Of a stretch of DNA of 64,000 nucleotides, positions 13,586 to 24,878 are shown piece by piece. The stretch is from Dillenia suffruticosa. Its lineage: Eukaryota; Streptophyta; Magnoliopsida; Dilleniales; Dilleniaceae. The stretch is from the NCBI GenBank assembly GCA_033439265.1, contig JAVTVX010000024.1:8477001-8541000 (forward strand). Reading direction: 5' to 3'. The position numbers were made by a program, and so were the translations under genes. The notes under the pieces are model-generated. The model was not told where the DNA came from, made no database searches, and saw nothing but the letters and a program-made list of their open reading frames with translations. Position 1 is the stretch's first letter, and each line of letters opens with the position of its first letter.

Positions 13586-15299
13586 TTAATCCTCATCACA
13601 CATGTCTGCATTGCTTACCGTATCATCTTCAGAAGCATCGCCGCCTTCTTCACAGTTTTCCATCTCGTCATCACTTGAGGAGGGTTGGGTTGCCTTGCAG
13701 TGAGGGTGGTAGTCTCCAGGATCAATGGACCAGTCTTCATCCTCATTCGAGTGAGGGACAGTTTGCCAAGAACTGGGGCCAAGGTCAATCGGCATGCCTG
13801 TTCCGTCGGTGATGGAAAGGCCTGAGGTGGAGGAGCGTTTTTGGTAGAAGGCTGGAGTGTTTAGAGTTAAAGGGATCTTGGTCACTGGTCTTACATGACA
13901 AGGCCTGAGATTTGGCTCTTCGGCCCAAATTTGAAGGGACTTTTCTTTGCTAAGCACTAAAGTTGAGCCATTCTATTTTTACCAAAAAAAAAAAAAAAAA
14001 AAAAAAACTAAAGTTGAGTCATTGAGACGTTTTGATTTTTTTTTTTTTTTTTTTCTCTCTTCTAGAGGGTGACTTTCTCATTTCCTCAGGTCACTTTCTC
14101 AATTTGATTTTGCAGAGAGGCTTTCCCTATCTTATCATTCCTCTGATTTCTTTCCATAGGTTTGTTTCTCTATCTAGCCATTTGTTCTGAATTGGTTTTT
14201 TTTTGGGGGGACTGCAGATGGTTTGTCTGCTGCAAGCTCTGAGGACATCAGTTGGACAGGGCTCACTTCTTCCAAAGTAACCAGGTCAGAAGCTAGGCTT
14301 CTGAATTCGTTAAGCTGAGCGGCTGACTTTGTTTCTTTTCCCTTGCCATTCCATGTTTAGTAATTCTGTCTCCTAGGAACTTGCATCCATGGTCCTAGGT
14401 CATCTTCCGGTTGCCGAAGTTTCTCATTGTTGTCACCATCTTCTTCTTTCTTCGGCACTGTATTGGGATCAAAGTCATTTGAATCTTTGCAAGCCTCCTT
14501 GGTGTGCCCTACCTTGCCACATTGGAAGCAAATTATGTGGAGTCCTTCATATTCAATGCATTGGCGGGACAAGAGGCTTGTTGAGATCCAATTCAACACA
14601 CCCTTGCATATTTGCCTCTAAGGGTGTTTGTAATGTTAAAATCAATTTTAAGGGGAGTGCCACTGCTTTTTCCTATTTTGAAGAGGACTTCTTCATTGAA
14701 GAACTCAATGGGGAGGCTTGGAAGACGGATCCATACTGTATCTGTTTCGATCTTAGCTCCTTTGGGGGTGAAACATAGACCCCATTTTCTGACCACGAGG
14801 TAATGTTCATGTATCAATCATGAGCCTCCAGTAAGGGCATGAATGAAGTCTTCTTTCAGGGCAAACCTTGTGAGGTAGTAGCCTTTCCAAATTCAATCTG
14901 TCCTCCTGGCCTCCACATGGAGTTGATTTTGTTTAGGAGCAGGTGATGCCCAATATTTTGACCAAGGAGTTTGATGATCAGAGCTTGTTTCCATGGTTTC
15001 CAGAGTTCTTTGAGCTTTTCGTCAGAGTTCTACGGTAGGGATGTTCAGGTTGGCGTTATGATCACTCTCAGGTTCTAAGTTGAGAAGTTCTGAATCAGAC
15101 ATAATTTCATGGCTTGAGTGCACGTTGTGTGCATGTTGTGCTCCTTTTAACATCTCTTTAAAGGAGAGTTTTGCTGATGCATGGGGGAATCTTAAGTGGC
15201 CTTGACGTTTTTGGTACTTCTTTGGAGATGATCTTTTTCTTCCATGTCAAGCTCTCTGCTGTGGGAGCTAGAGATATTGGCCGAAGGTTTTGACTCCAT
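13586..15299 (-). pseudogene. LINE ORF1: DUF4283-like domain and CCHC zinc knuckle
   Basis: Translation probably starts at the ATG at 15299 (MESKPSAN). A second in-frame-looking segment starts near 15100 (MSDSELLNLEPES). The pieces at 14593-14817 (VRKWGLCFTPKG, then TVWIRLPSLPIEFF) match the DUF4283-type domain of plant LINE ORF1 proteins. At 14357-14599 follows C-FQ-C-GKVG-H-TKEA-C, a CCHC knuckle for binding element RNA. The acidic C-terminus ends at the stop at 13586. ORF1 is cut by the poly(A) chip at 13973-14006 and by several stops and frame changes. Confidence 0.85.
13973..14006 (+). mobile_element. 34-bp extremely truncated retroposon tail
   Basis: The sequence CTATTTTTACC followed by about 24 A is flanked by a 17-bp direct repeat (13956-13972 and 14007-14023, one mismatch) that begins ACTAAAGTTGAG. 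This is what target-primed reverse transcription leaves when only the tail is copied. TTTACC before the A run matches the 3' end of plant LINEs, including this one. It interrupts ORF1 of the host LINE. Confidence 0.75.
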
Positions 15300-15366
15300 C
15301 ACTCTGTGTTCTTTCTTTTTTCTCTCCCAAGCATACACAATTTTTCCCTCCCCGGCCCCAATTGTG

Positions 15367-15368
<2 letters not shown>

Positions 15369-15399
<31 letters not shown>
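15369..15399. repeat. (CT)n microsatellite
   Basis: About fifteen CT units directly after the right target duplication of the LINE. The pre-insertion target TCTCTC is also seen at the left junction. Confidence 0.9.
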
Positions 15400-15400
<1 letters not shown>

Positions 15401-15539
15401 ACCTGAAGTATCGCAAAAGACTGGAATGAAAAACAAAACAGAATAAGCCGGATTTTTAGCACGTGCAGCCATCAAACCAGAAACCTAGTACGCTGCCTTG
15501 GCTGTCGAAGCAATTGTGCTGCTTGTTCTACTATTCTGC

Positions 15540-15790
15540 TCCCATTCATATTCAAAAACATTGGAAGAGGGTCCCTAGGAGTGTCATCTTGGGAAATTGT
15601 AATGTGGCCATTGGTGTTGCTCTTCTTTGTATCAGCTGGATGGAAAATAATGGTCCTCTTCCTCTTGTTTTTCCCTTTTATTGTTCTTTTGGCACTGTTA
15701 ATCAAAATGCTGGAATGAACTTATATATTCTCTGCTTTCATCCACTTAATTTAGCAAATCATTTTTCACTTGTTTTTATCTAATCCTATA
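15540..15790 (+). repeat. segment duplicated at 29719-29965
   Basis: This stretch aligns by eye with 29719-29965. Shared words include ACATTGGAAGAGG/GCATTGGAAGAGG, CATCATTTTTCACTTG-like text and AAAATGCTGGAATGAACTT. It begins CCCATT and ends with a TTTTTATCT-AATCCT word in both. The plus strand has an open frame (15463-15783), but the other copy has stops in the matching frame, so I do not call it a gene. It may be part of an old gene end or an unnamed repeat. Confidence 0.6.
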
Positions 15791-15875
15791 AAGCCACAAC
15801 AATAAATCAATTTTGTCTCCAGCATCTTTACCTAAAAGTCTTAAATTCACTTCCTCAAAATAGTCAACTTCTCAA

Positions 15876-15921
15876 GGATACATGGACCAAATAATTCAGG
15901 ATACATGGACCAAATAATTCA
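15876..15921 (+). repeat. perfect 23-bp tandem duplication
   Basis: GGATACATGGACC plus ten further bases occurs twice without a gap (15876-15898 and 15899-15921). It lies in gene-free AT-rich DNA (15800-16330) in which I see nothing else. Confidence 0.9.
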
Positions 15922-16460
15922 TGACCAAATAAACACAATTTAACATGATATATCAACAAAAATGAAAAAAAATAATAAAAAAAAGAATAACTTTAAATTA
16001 ATCAAAATATCTTTCAAATAAAAAAAATTAAGAACATAAGATCGACAATCATGTAAAATTTGATTCATTCAGTTCATAATTCACTCCATATAAGAGACTA
16101 TTTGACTCATTAGACATGATTCATTAACAAAATCACGCGTTAAAATTCACAAATGGTGCACTGGCTAATTACCCCATCTCCTAAGAATTTTATGTTGTAC
16201 AAAATAGTACATCAATATACACAGTGCAAGGTCTGTGAATGTCATATAACATTCTCTCCGCGTTCCAATTTTAGTACAAAAGAACTAATGAAGTCATAGG
16301 CAGTTTAAATCTTTTATTTACAGACTCAAGTACTTGTATGCAAAACATAAAGGAGCCTAGAACACTTACAACCTGCTGTCCATGCCCCAGGAAAGGCGCC
16401 TTCTACCGTACACGACTGTTAGGTGTCAACATTGTTGACTGCACATTACCTTTGTCAACC

Positions 16461-18867
16461 TCAGATATCCATGTCATCAAATATTTCTCCATCTTCCTCG
16501 GAACATATACCATCAGTGAGAAAGCCCTCTGCCACCAAATTGCTGCAAAGCTAGCAAGAAATCAGGCTCTGGAGTTATCGAAATTGTAGTGATTAAAGAA
16601 AATCTGAGAAAACTCAACCTGAGGCAGCAGAAACGAAAGCTTACGACTCGCTTCAGCTTTCTGTTATAGAAGAAGAAATTGAAGGACCATCTGTAGAGCA
16701 TTTAGAAACATGGTCACAATTTTGAATCAATCCAAGCAATGCAATGGAATGTAAAATAGGATAACTCACATGGCTCTCTCTGAGAAGGGGTCAGCATCAG
16801 AATCAGGACTGTAAATGTAAATTTCACATTCCGCTAGTTTCACTACCTGCATCACTATCTATCGTCAGATGCAAACAACTAAGTCTCCCTCTTGTCTTCT
16901 CCACCTTCCCTCCACAATTTTCTGGGTTGTGCATGTGCGGGAGTGAGGAGCAAAGATGGTTTTTTTTTTTTTGGGGGCGGGGGGGGGGGGGGGGGGGGGG
17001 GGGAGGGAGGGGTAAGGAAGGGGTGGTCATCACCTCATCAAGAGCTTTGCACAAGTTCTCAAACAAACTGCCTTCATTGTTCTCAGCCCATTCCTGCAGA
17101 TTTGGAATTGGCAATGAAAAGTTTAGACAACCATGGTACAAGCAATGGATGTTCATTAGTTCAAGGCATGGTGGCTGTAAGGATCATACATGTTAATTTT
17201 CATTCAAGGGTCACACATGTAAAACTAAAACACTGATTCATTTTTGCTTAAAATTGGATTCCCTTCCATCAAAATAAATATCATTTCAAGATTCTGGTGT
17301 AATTAGAAGTTTAGAACTTTTGTCCTGGAACATGCATACAGACCCTCTAGGTTCTATAATTAGTACAACAATGAAAGATGACAAAGCAGGGAAAACATAG
17401 AAATTAATTTGTGGAATATATTGCACAGATAAATGTAAAAAGATATGCAGGTCCTTGCAGATGGCAGCACAGAATTCTTGATGTTAAGCCGATGTTCATT
17501 ATGTTGCATGTTTCTAGTTAACGTCAAGGAATGACAAACATTTTACAGTCCGAGGGAAAATGAATTTTTTAAAGAAAATGGCAACAAATCCGACTAGAAA
17601 GGATTAAAAAAGGTACCTTGGACACTTCAAACATGTAGCTGTCAAAAGTCTGCTTAAAACTGTCCCAGCCTTCCTCAGAGAAAAACTGGTGAGCTCTCAC
17701 CGCGCTGGCAAGGATAAAATTGTTGGCACTTGGGTATAGTTTGGCCTATTAAACTCAAATTCTTGGAGAACTATTAAAATTATCACACACAACACAATCA
17801 TGTGGCCAATTTTGATTGGTTTGGGAAATGGAGAGGATCGAACTCTCAGCTCCACCTAGAGCAACAGTTCTCTGAACTGTCTGTCAAACCTTTTGACAAC
17901 ACTCCCAAAGCTGTTAAGAGAGGAGGATAAGAGAGCGGGTTGCCACATCGCCAAACAAGCTGAAAGTGGCATTACCCATGATCCTCCAATGCAGCACATT
18001 TGTTATTAAAAAAAAGGAAAAAAAAATGAAGAAGAAGAAAAAGAAATTGCGGACAGATACAACAAAAGAAAGAATGTCAAGATACCTGAAGTCATAATCC
18101 GGATACATATGATACAGTGTAAGGATCAAGTAAACCAATGTCTTTCGGCTGGAAATTTATTAAAAAAAGAAAACAGACAGAAGTTGTTTGAGAGATATTA
18201 AAGATAACCTGCAATTCCTAGATCTAAGGCAATCATAAGCACCTGGATTTGTTACAGAGATAATCAACCGGTGAGCAAGAGTCAGTGTCCGAAGACTTCC
18301 CAAGATAATCAATGATCTGCATAGAGACCCATGTACAAAACAACTAATAATCTGTTGCAATATTCCTTATCAACTCAAAAGGATGATCCAAAAAAATGAT
18401 TCTCAATTCTTTTATTTTGATTTAGAACCAAAATTTAGTATCACAACTCCAAATCTCAATGCAAGTGAACCCTCCACTTCTCATCCTCAAAAGTATAAAG
18501 AAACTAAGTTCAAAACATAAGGATTATAGTTAGCTAAAACTTACTTCGTGCTCCAAACTAAATGACAATCTTTTATCCGTTCCCGTGTGTTTACCTACAA
18601 ACCGACCGGAAAATGAAATCATTCTCGTTCATTGTCATCATCAAGGAACAACAAAAGGGCTCAACTCTAGCACTTACAAGAGTAAGCTTCAAGACATCCT
18701 TTGATGGTACACTCGCCAAGATTCACTTGACTCAGGAAATCATTTATACTGGAAAAATGAAAAGAAACATTCTCAACACGATAAAATTTGCTCGTATTTG
18801 CAAAAAAAAAAAACAAGAAAATTCTCGATAATTACCGGTCCAACGGAGTGTATTCCAAGTACTTCAT
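16461..18867 (-). CDS. MAF1: MAF1, repressor of RNA polymerase III
   Basis: Ten exons join in phase to a 222-residue protein, the usual plant MAF1 length: 18867-18836, 18748-18678, 18594-18545, 18316-18243, 18148-18086, 17704-17617, 17093-17034, 16846-16770, 16690-16619, 16542-16461. The start MKYLEYTPLD, the NDFLSQVNLGE region, EAYSCKHTGTDK, LGKSSDTDS, LTLYHMYPDYDF, RAHQFFSEEGWDSFKQ, the conserved EIYIYSPDSDADPF and WSFNFFFYNRKLKRVV all fit the family, as does the acidic tail EDGEIFDDMDI. MAF1 binds Pol III and stops transcription of tRNA, 5S and SINE genes under stress; phosphorylation by TOR-type kinases controls it in other eukaryotes. Every intron used is GT-AG. Intron 7 holds a run of 25 C (minus strand). 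Confidence 0.95.
16959..17003 (-). repeat. C25 tract followed by A13 (minus strand), intron 7 of MAF1
   Basis: On the plus strand 13 T, five G, one C and then 25 G follow each other. It lies between exons 7 and 8 of MAF1. Similar C-run/A-run pairs recur in this window (see findings). Confidence 0.9.
17700..17910 (-). repeat. possible tRNA-like SINE head in MAF1 intron 5
   Basis: On the minus strand the text has a B-box-like GAGTTCGATCCTC near 17840 preceded by GTTTGACAGACAGTTCAG and GGTGGAGC, as in a tRNA-derived head. No target duplication or A tail was found. Body sequence differs from the main SINE family here. Confidence 0.35.
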
Positions 18868-18877
18868 GATGATTGTT

Positions 18878-19440
18878 GCTCTAAATTAAGCGGGCTCAAC
18901 CAATTTTTGGTTTTTATGAAACCCTAATAGATATCCATACGGAAAATAAAGTCAAATTGACATGGGAAAAAGACTTCGAAATCCAAATCATCAAAAATCA
19001 ACAGCAGAGTTCAAAAGTTCTGCACAAATCTAATCCTAATTGGTTTCTAACATCATCAACTTAGAAATTTCTTTCACAATAACCATAAGGCTTGAAAAGA
19101 AACCCAAAATGGAATTTAAAACGAAACCGAATCAAAGTTCTGCAAGTAATTAGAGAAATTACAACTACACCGAAGCCCTAGAATGCTTAAAAAATGAAAA
19201 CTAAATGCACTGACAGAAGGTAGATCTTCATTACAAGAATTAGGGCTTTTGATGAGAGAGAAAAAACTTACCAACGGTCTGATTCGAGTGGAGATCGGAG
19301 ACAGAGAGAGAGAAATTTGGGGGAAAATTAGGTTTGCGAGAAGCACGAGATTTTAATTTTCTCTAAACTGATTCGTTTTGCCTTTCAATAATTCGAGTCT
19401 AGAAAGAAAGGGAGACGGGAGAGAGAGGAATACAAATCTC
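18878..19440 (-). promoter_or_regulatory. MAF1 leader with a 5' UTR intron
   Basis: A donor CGTTG|GTAAGT at 19272/19271 and an acceptor TTTAGAG at 18879 bound an intron of about 390 bp that ends 11 bp before the ATG. The non-coding first exon lies from 19272 to roughly 19440; the transcription start is not defined. The GA/CT-rich tract at 19295-19315 is in this leader. Confidence 0.6.
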
Positions 19441-19449
19441 TATAAATTC

Positions 19450-20617
19450 GAATATTCGGGGCCTTTCTTTTCAATTGGAAGTTGCGTGATTAAGTCACGG
19501 TTGAACCGGAAATGAGGACATGTTTGGCACGAACTGTTCTCGTTTGGTGTTTTCGGAAAACCATAAAATTACCCTCAAAATTTTTACATTAATCAAATAG
19601 CTCCTTAAAACCTCTTATCAATTTTTTTTTGTTATACAAAAATTTAAATTTAAAATTATCAAATTTGAGAAATAAAATTTATACTACTAAACTGTTCTCT
19701 TAAGAACTAAAACCTCTTAACAATGAGAAACGCATCGTAGGTCGGATTGTGATTAGACCGAAGTTTGAAAAAATTGGATCGATTTGAATAAAATTGTGTC
19801 TAAGTAATTAATTGTGGTTTTTAGTTAAATTATGATTCAACCATGATTTTTTTAATAAAAGGAATCGATTTGTATTCAATTATCAAATACAAAAAATTTT
19901 ATTCAAATTTAATTCATTAAACTTTAAATAGAATGTTAGTTAAATTTTTTAGAATATAAGATATTAAAATATTCCTACAAATCAAAATCCCTAAAAATCT
20001 TCTTAAATCTATTGATTTCTCCTTTCATTCCTCATCTTTTCTATCTTACTCTCTCAATCTTTCAGATTGATTGATTAATTAAATTTATTGTTTAATATAA
20101 ATTTTAAGTGTGATTGTTGATTTTATATTTATTAAAATTTTATTTTTAAATTTTTATATGAAAATATGAAATTAATATATATTTATTTTAAAAAATAATT
20201 TTATATATTTTTTAATTATTATTTAGAAAATTAATAATTTAATCACGTCGGTCACGATTGAGTTGATTGAACCATAATTTTAAAATTCTAAAGACGATGT
20301 ACGATACAATAATGATAACATTGTTTCCTCATTTTTCAAATGTCTTCCTTGAGTGACTGTCTTTCTCTGAGTGCATATATACACGCGCCTCCTCGTTCTT
20401 CACAAACTTTGAAACCAAAAACTCTCTCATTATACTTTCTCTCTGTTTATCTTCATATCCCCTCTTTTTCTTACAAAAATTCATTGTTTAACACTAACAA
20501 GCCCATTCTATCATCCTCAAACTCATCTTTCTACCATCAGTTTACCCAAAGTCAATGGAATTCGCCTTTACCACCATCCTCGATTCTTTTTGCCTCCTTT
20601 TATGGTCCAATCCGTCA
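19450..20617. other. gene-free stretch with a possible lost exon at its right end
   Basis: Mostly AT-rich DNA. From about 20340 to 20617 the base use changes to C/T-rich text like a plant leader, with short open frames (one at 20340-20630, another starting MEFAFTTILDS near 20554). This stretch runs straight into the LTR, so it may be the start of a gene cut by the insertion. No homology recognised. Confidence 0.35.
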
Positions 20618-21429
20618 AATTGATGTTTAATTCCTATTTCCGTCTTTCTTTTTATAGGAATTTTCGATACCAACCTAACTTGATCATTCTAGAGAGAACC
20701 ATCTTTCTTTGTGTAGAAATTTCCAACACTAACTTAAATTGATCATTCTGGAAAATATCACAAACTCAACATCTTGTTATCTTGAATAGTCTTCACCAAC
20801 TCAAGCTAGAATTGTCTAGAATTTTCCATAACCTACTTACCACTAGTATAGATAGTAGTGAGTCCTTGGTAATGGAAGCCAAGGTAGGTCCTCCAATTCT
20901 TTATCTTCCCTGCTCAAATCTTGAAATAGTGATCTTATAGTATCCCAAACTTGTATTGTATAATTATTTGTTTAAATTTGATGTTTGAGTTGTAAGTTTT
21001 CTTTCGGTGTTATTATTGACATTATAATGTTGTTATTATTTGTTCACCATTTGAGTTAAACTCAACAAGTGGTATGAGAAGTAGATTATTCTCAACCAGA
21101 CTCAAATTAATGAAATATTTTTTAAGGTTCTCGTTTTACAGGTATCTTGGTGAGGAATCAAATACGTTGCTACGCTATCAGAATTGACTATCAAGGACCA
21201 TTGTACGTTGCATGAGAAAATATCATCAATGTATAGTTCGAGACTGTGAAAGTTGTTGAGTTGTTGGTCTGGGACCATTCTTACTTGGCCAATGCTGATT
21301 ACCCAAGGAAAAATGACAAATTTTGCTACATCAGTTAATAGCATTGAGAAGCTCAATGACAACAACAATGGAAATTGGAGTACCAGGATGTGATATTTTC
21401 TTGTCAACCAAGGCTAATGGGATATCATA

Positions 21430-22140
21430 GCTAGTGAAAATACAAAACCACCAAAACGCCCTTGAGAGGTGGAACATGAAGTTCAGTAAGGCAATGTATG
21501 CCTTGATTGTTGTAGTAGATGATGAACAATTGTGGAGGATAAAGTCAGCAAAGACACCGAGGGAGATGTGGGACACGATAGCTGTTACATTTGTCAAGAA
21601 AAATGAATCTAAGCTTCAACAACTTGAAAATGAGCTCCTTTTGATGTCATTGCATATCCTCGCAGTAAGTTGATATTTTCTAATGTCAAATCTCTTTGTC
21701 AGAGATTTTCAAAATTAGATTCGGAGAATGCAATTAGTGAAACGAAGATGAGGAGGATAATCATCCATGGATTAATATTCAAATTCAAGGGTTTCATCGT
21801 TGTAATTCATGGGTGGGCCAATCCACCAAATCTAATGGGGTTGAAGAATTTACTAGCAAATGAAGAAAATTTGAATGATAAAATGTCCGAAGTTTTTATA
21901 AAGGGCGAGGAAGCTCTCTTTAGTAAAAAGAGAGTTTATAAAAATCAACACAATAGAGCTGTGAGATTCAAGGATGAAGGAGAAAATAGCAAGCAACAAG
22001 GTTGGAGAAGAAGGCAATGGAGGAGCTCGGCAAGGCAAGATCGAGACAAAGCCAAAGGAAACAAACTTGAACGAAGGCAAGATGATCGATACTTCAACTA
22101 CAAAAGAAGAGGACATTTTGCACAAGATTATTGATTTAAG
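21430..22140 (+). pseudogene. copia gag with damaged zinc knuckle
   Basis: The pieces 21434-21673 and 21670-22134 give the gag domain: ALIVVVDDEQLWRI, TPREMWDTI and MRRIIIHGL fit copia gags. The knuckle reads Y-FN-Y-KRRG-H-FAQD-Y, so all three zinc-binding cysteines have become tyrosine (TGT to TAT or TGC to TAC type changes). A single frameshift near 21670 splits the domain. Confidence 0.85.
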
Positions 22141-22399
22141 ATAGTTAAAGGTAACGTGGTGACCTCTACCCAGAAGAAGGAGAAGAGTAAGGAGAATAGG
22201 ACATTGAAGTTTCCCTCACATTAGAAGAGCAAGATCAAATTCCATATCACACTCCTGAAGAAGAGTTGGCATCCTTCTGTATGCTAGCTGAAGAAAAGGA
22301 GTCATCACTCGCTGTGGTATGCAAAACAAATAAGATTGAATCGTTAATTCTGGTTGCTCTAATCACATGACAAGAGACAAAAAGAAGTTATCAAACATG

Positions 22400-23600
22400 T
22401 TGGAGTATAAAGGGGCAAGTTGTAGTTATGACAAATAATTCAAAGTTGCCAATAACTCATGTTGGGAAGACAATCTTGATACCCCAATTCAACAACGACA
22501 AAGTGGAGATACAAAATGTCTATCACATGCCAGAGATAAAGAAGGATTTGCTATTTGTATCACAAATTGCAAAGAAAGGCAATCATGTGCTTTTCAGACT
22601 GCAACAAATCAAGGTATACTGCAATTTTCAAATCATTGGTGAGAGGACGATGAATAGAGTCGATCTACGTCATGACAGCCCAAGAAGCATATGTCAACAA
22701 GACAAGGAAAAGTGAGACGGCTAATTTATGGCATGCTCATCTAGGGCACATAAGTTATCACAAACTCAGGGTGATGATCAAAAAGTCCATGCTTAAAGGT
22801 GTCTCCCTCAACTAGAGTACGAGAAGATACCTTTTATATTGGATGTCAATACGACAAAGCACATCAGTTTTTGTACCAGGTATCAAAGTATCGGGCCAAA
22901 GAACCATTGGAATTGATATACTTGGATGTCTTTGGATGAGAAAAGTAGCCATCAGTCGGTAACATCAGATATATGATAAGTTCATCGATAAATTCTCAAG
23001 AAATGTATGGGTGGATTTCATGAAGGAGAAATCCAAAACTCTAGAGAAATTTAAGGCCTTCAAAGATAACTTGGAAAAGGAAATTGGATGAAGAGAAAAA
23101 TGCTTCCGTATAGATAATGGTGGTGAGTATACATCAGACACATTTCTAAATTACAAGATCAAGGGATCCGAAGGCAATTTACTTGCTCAAGGATGCCACA
23201 ACAAAATGGCATAGCCAAGTGAAGAATTGACACTTGGCAAAGATATATAGAAGCTTGTTGCATGCAATGAATGTGTCACTATTGTTTTGGGCTGAATGTA
23301 TGAAGACGGTAGTCTTGTGACTACTAGACTACCTCGAGCGAGATTGGGTTTTTAATCACTTTTCCATAAATTGTGAAATGTCAAGCCAACAGCAAGTCAT
23401 TTCTGAGTATTTGGTTGTGCATGCTATGCATTTGTTCTAGATCAACTTCGGACCAAGTTCGATAAGAAGGCAGCTCGATGCACACTCGTTGGCTACAATG
23501 ACCAAAGGAAAGATTGGAGATGTTGTGATCTAGCTTCTGGAAAATACTGTCTCAAGGAATGTAGTGTTTGATGAAGTGTCATGTTGGTGGCCATTTCAAA
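22400..23600 (+). pseudogene. copia protease/integrase region, broken
   Basis: The open piece 22428-22715 has the pre-integrase words (VYHMPEIKKDLLFVSQIA). Near 22725 follows LWHAHLGHISYHKL, the HHCC zinc-binding start of integrase. Further core words ([16 protein letters not shown] near 23115) lie in changing frames with stops. Confidence 0.8.
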
Positions 23601-24134
23601 CACAACTACTTTCAAATCGAAGAAACAAAGGAGAAAGTGGAGAAGGCATCATCTCTTGGAAGACATGTTCACAATGAGACTATAGAAGAATAGCAACCAA
23701 GTCAAACCGAAAAACAAGAGGAAGAAGTTGGGCCATTGCTTAGGAGATCTACTCAAAAGGGGCAGCCAAATCCAAAGTATGTGAATGGGACTATTAAAGA
23801 AGAGAAGGAGCTTACAACATTTGAAGAAGCAACAAAAAATTCAGTATTTCATACCATGATAATTGAGAATCACTATCATTTCCTACAATAAAAAGTGTTA
23901 TAGAAAGATATCGAGATGAAATCAATCGAAACTAAAGACTAAATTGCTGATATGTTCACCAAGAGCTTAAGCATGTTTAGAGTTTTGTCAATTGTTAGGA
24001 ATGATTGAGAAGATGTAAAATTCAAAGAGTAATCGGTGAGGGGAGTATTGAGAAAGCACTATCTCTCTTTCTCTTAAAATTTTAAATACCAAACTAACTT
24101 GATCATTTTAAAAGAAAAAACTCAGCCTTTCTTT

Positions 24135-24585
24135 CTCTAATTGTGTATTTGACAACATCATCGGAAATGGAGGTAAAGAAAAGAAAAGGAAATGATAGGA
24201 AAGGAATGGAAAATGAGGCAAAATTAAAAACCATATTTAACAACAACAAATGTAACGGGGAAAGGGAGGGAAATGGAAGTAAAATTAAAAATCAAAGGGA
24301 ATATTTAAAAAATATATAAATTTACTATTTTATATTTTTTTTGAAGTTGTTCTTTTTAAAAATATATATATATAAGATATAAAAATTAAATTAGCATTTA
24401 AAATTTAAAAAAAGAATCTTTTTCCTTCAAAATCCATCAATTTGGTGGGATTGAAAGATAGGATCTGGAGGATTTCTTAGAAATTGTCAAAAGCTTTCCC
24501 TTTAATAAATTGGTTTGCCCAAAGTGGGTGTATTCTTTAAAAACCTCCATTTTCGTTCCTTTTCCATCTAAACATACCTTAAAAA
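24135..24585. mobile_element. MITE-like insert in the copia 3' LTR
   Basis: Compared with the 5' LTR, about 450 bp of extra sequence lies between TTTCTCTAAT and AATTCCCAATAC. Its ends are loosely inverted: GTATTTGACA...GGAAATGGAGG on the left; GGTATGTTTAGATGGAA and later AAATGGAGG on the reverse of the right. No coding potential. The superfamily is not clear; the ends resemble hAT-like MITEs. Confidence 0.55.
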
Positions 24586-24664
24586 TTCCCAATACTAAAC
24601 AAAATTGATCATTCTAGAAAATATCATATACTCAACATATTGTTGTTTAGAATAGTTTTCATCA

Positions 24665-24878
24665 TCATCGTGAGTTAACTCAACTAGATATAGGGTTGAG
24701 TTTTCTTAAATATGACCGAGATTCGATTTCAGTTGGGAACATCAAACTCTTATGTGTATGGAGCGTTCCCCGTTAGAAGACCCGTTCTCCGAAAAGGAGC
24801 CACTACAGTGATCGATCCGGATTAATCAGGATGAAATCTCAAATAACAGACGGTGTCCAATAAATGATACCCAAAAAA
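24665..24878 (+). mobile_element. SINE copy 2, in the copia 3' LTR
   Basis: The 214-bp insert has a perfect 16-bp target duplication (AGAATAGTTTTCATCA) at 24649-24664 and 24879-24894. It carries a head with a B-box-like GAGATTCGATTTC, then the family body (GTTCCCCGTTAGAAGACCC, GATCGATCCGGATTAATC, GAAATCTCAAATAACAGACGG) and a short CCCAAAAAA tail. This is a good reference copy. Confidence 0.92.

Larger units (their letters stand above)
7880..15360 (-). mobile_element. L1-type LINE, near full length, with nested insertions
   Basis: The 5' end is at 15360 and the 3' end at 7880, where a short A tail (T run 7889-7898 on the plus strand) follows the plant LINE ending TTTACCAAAAG. Both ends are flanked by ATTGTGAGG (7871-7879 and 15361-15369), a 9-bp target-site duplication. 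Inside, on the minus strand, come ORF1 (nucleic-acid-binding, zinc knuckle) and ORF2 (endonuclease, RT, zinc-binding region, RNase H), in the standard order. Three later insertions are found: a CACTA element at 9267-10551, a SINE at 8029-8241 and a 34-bp poly(A) chip at 13973-14006. Without them the LINE is about 6 kb. Many stops and frameshifts make it inactive. Confidence 0.9.

Noticed and set aside
8441..14778. Plus-strand open frames across the LINE
   Set aside because: They are antisense shadows of ORF1 and ORF2; no family words on the plus strand.
15463..15783. 106-codon open frame right of the LINE
   Set aside because: The related segment at 29719 has stops and length changes in this frame, so there is no sign of selection on a protein.
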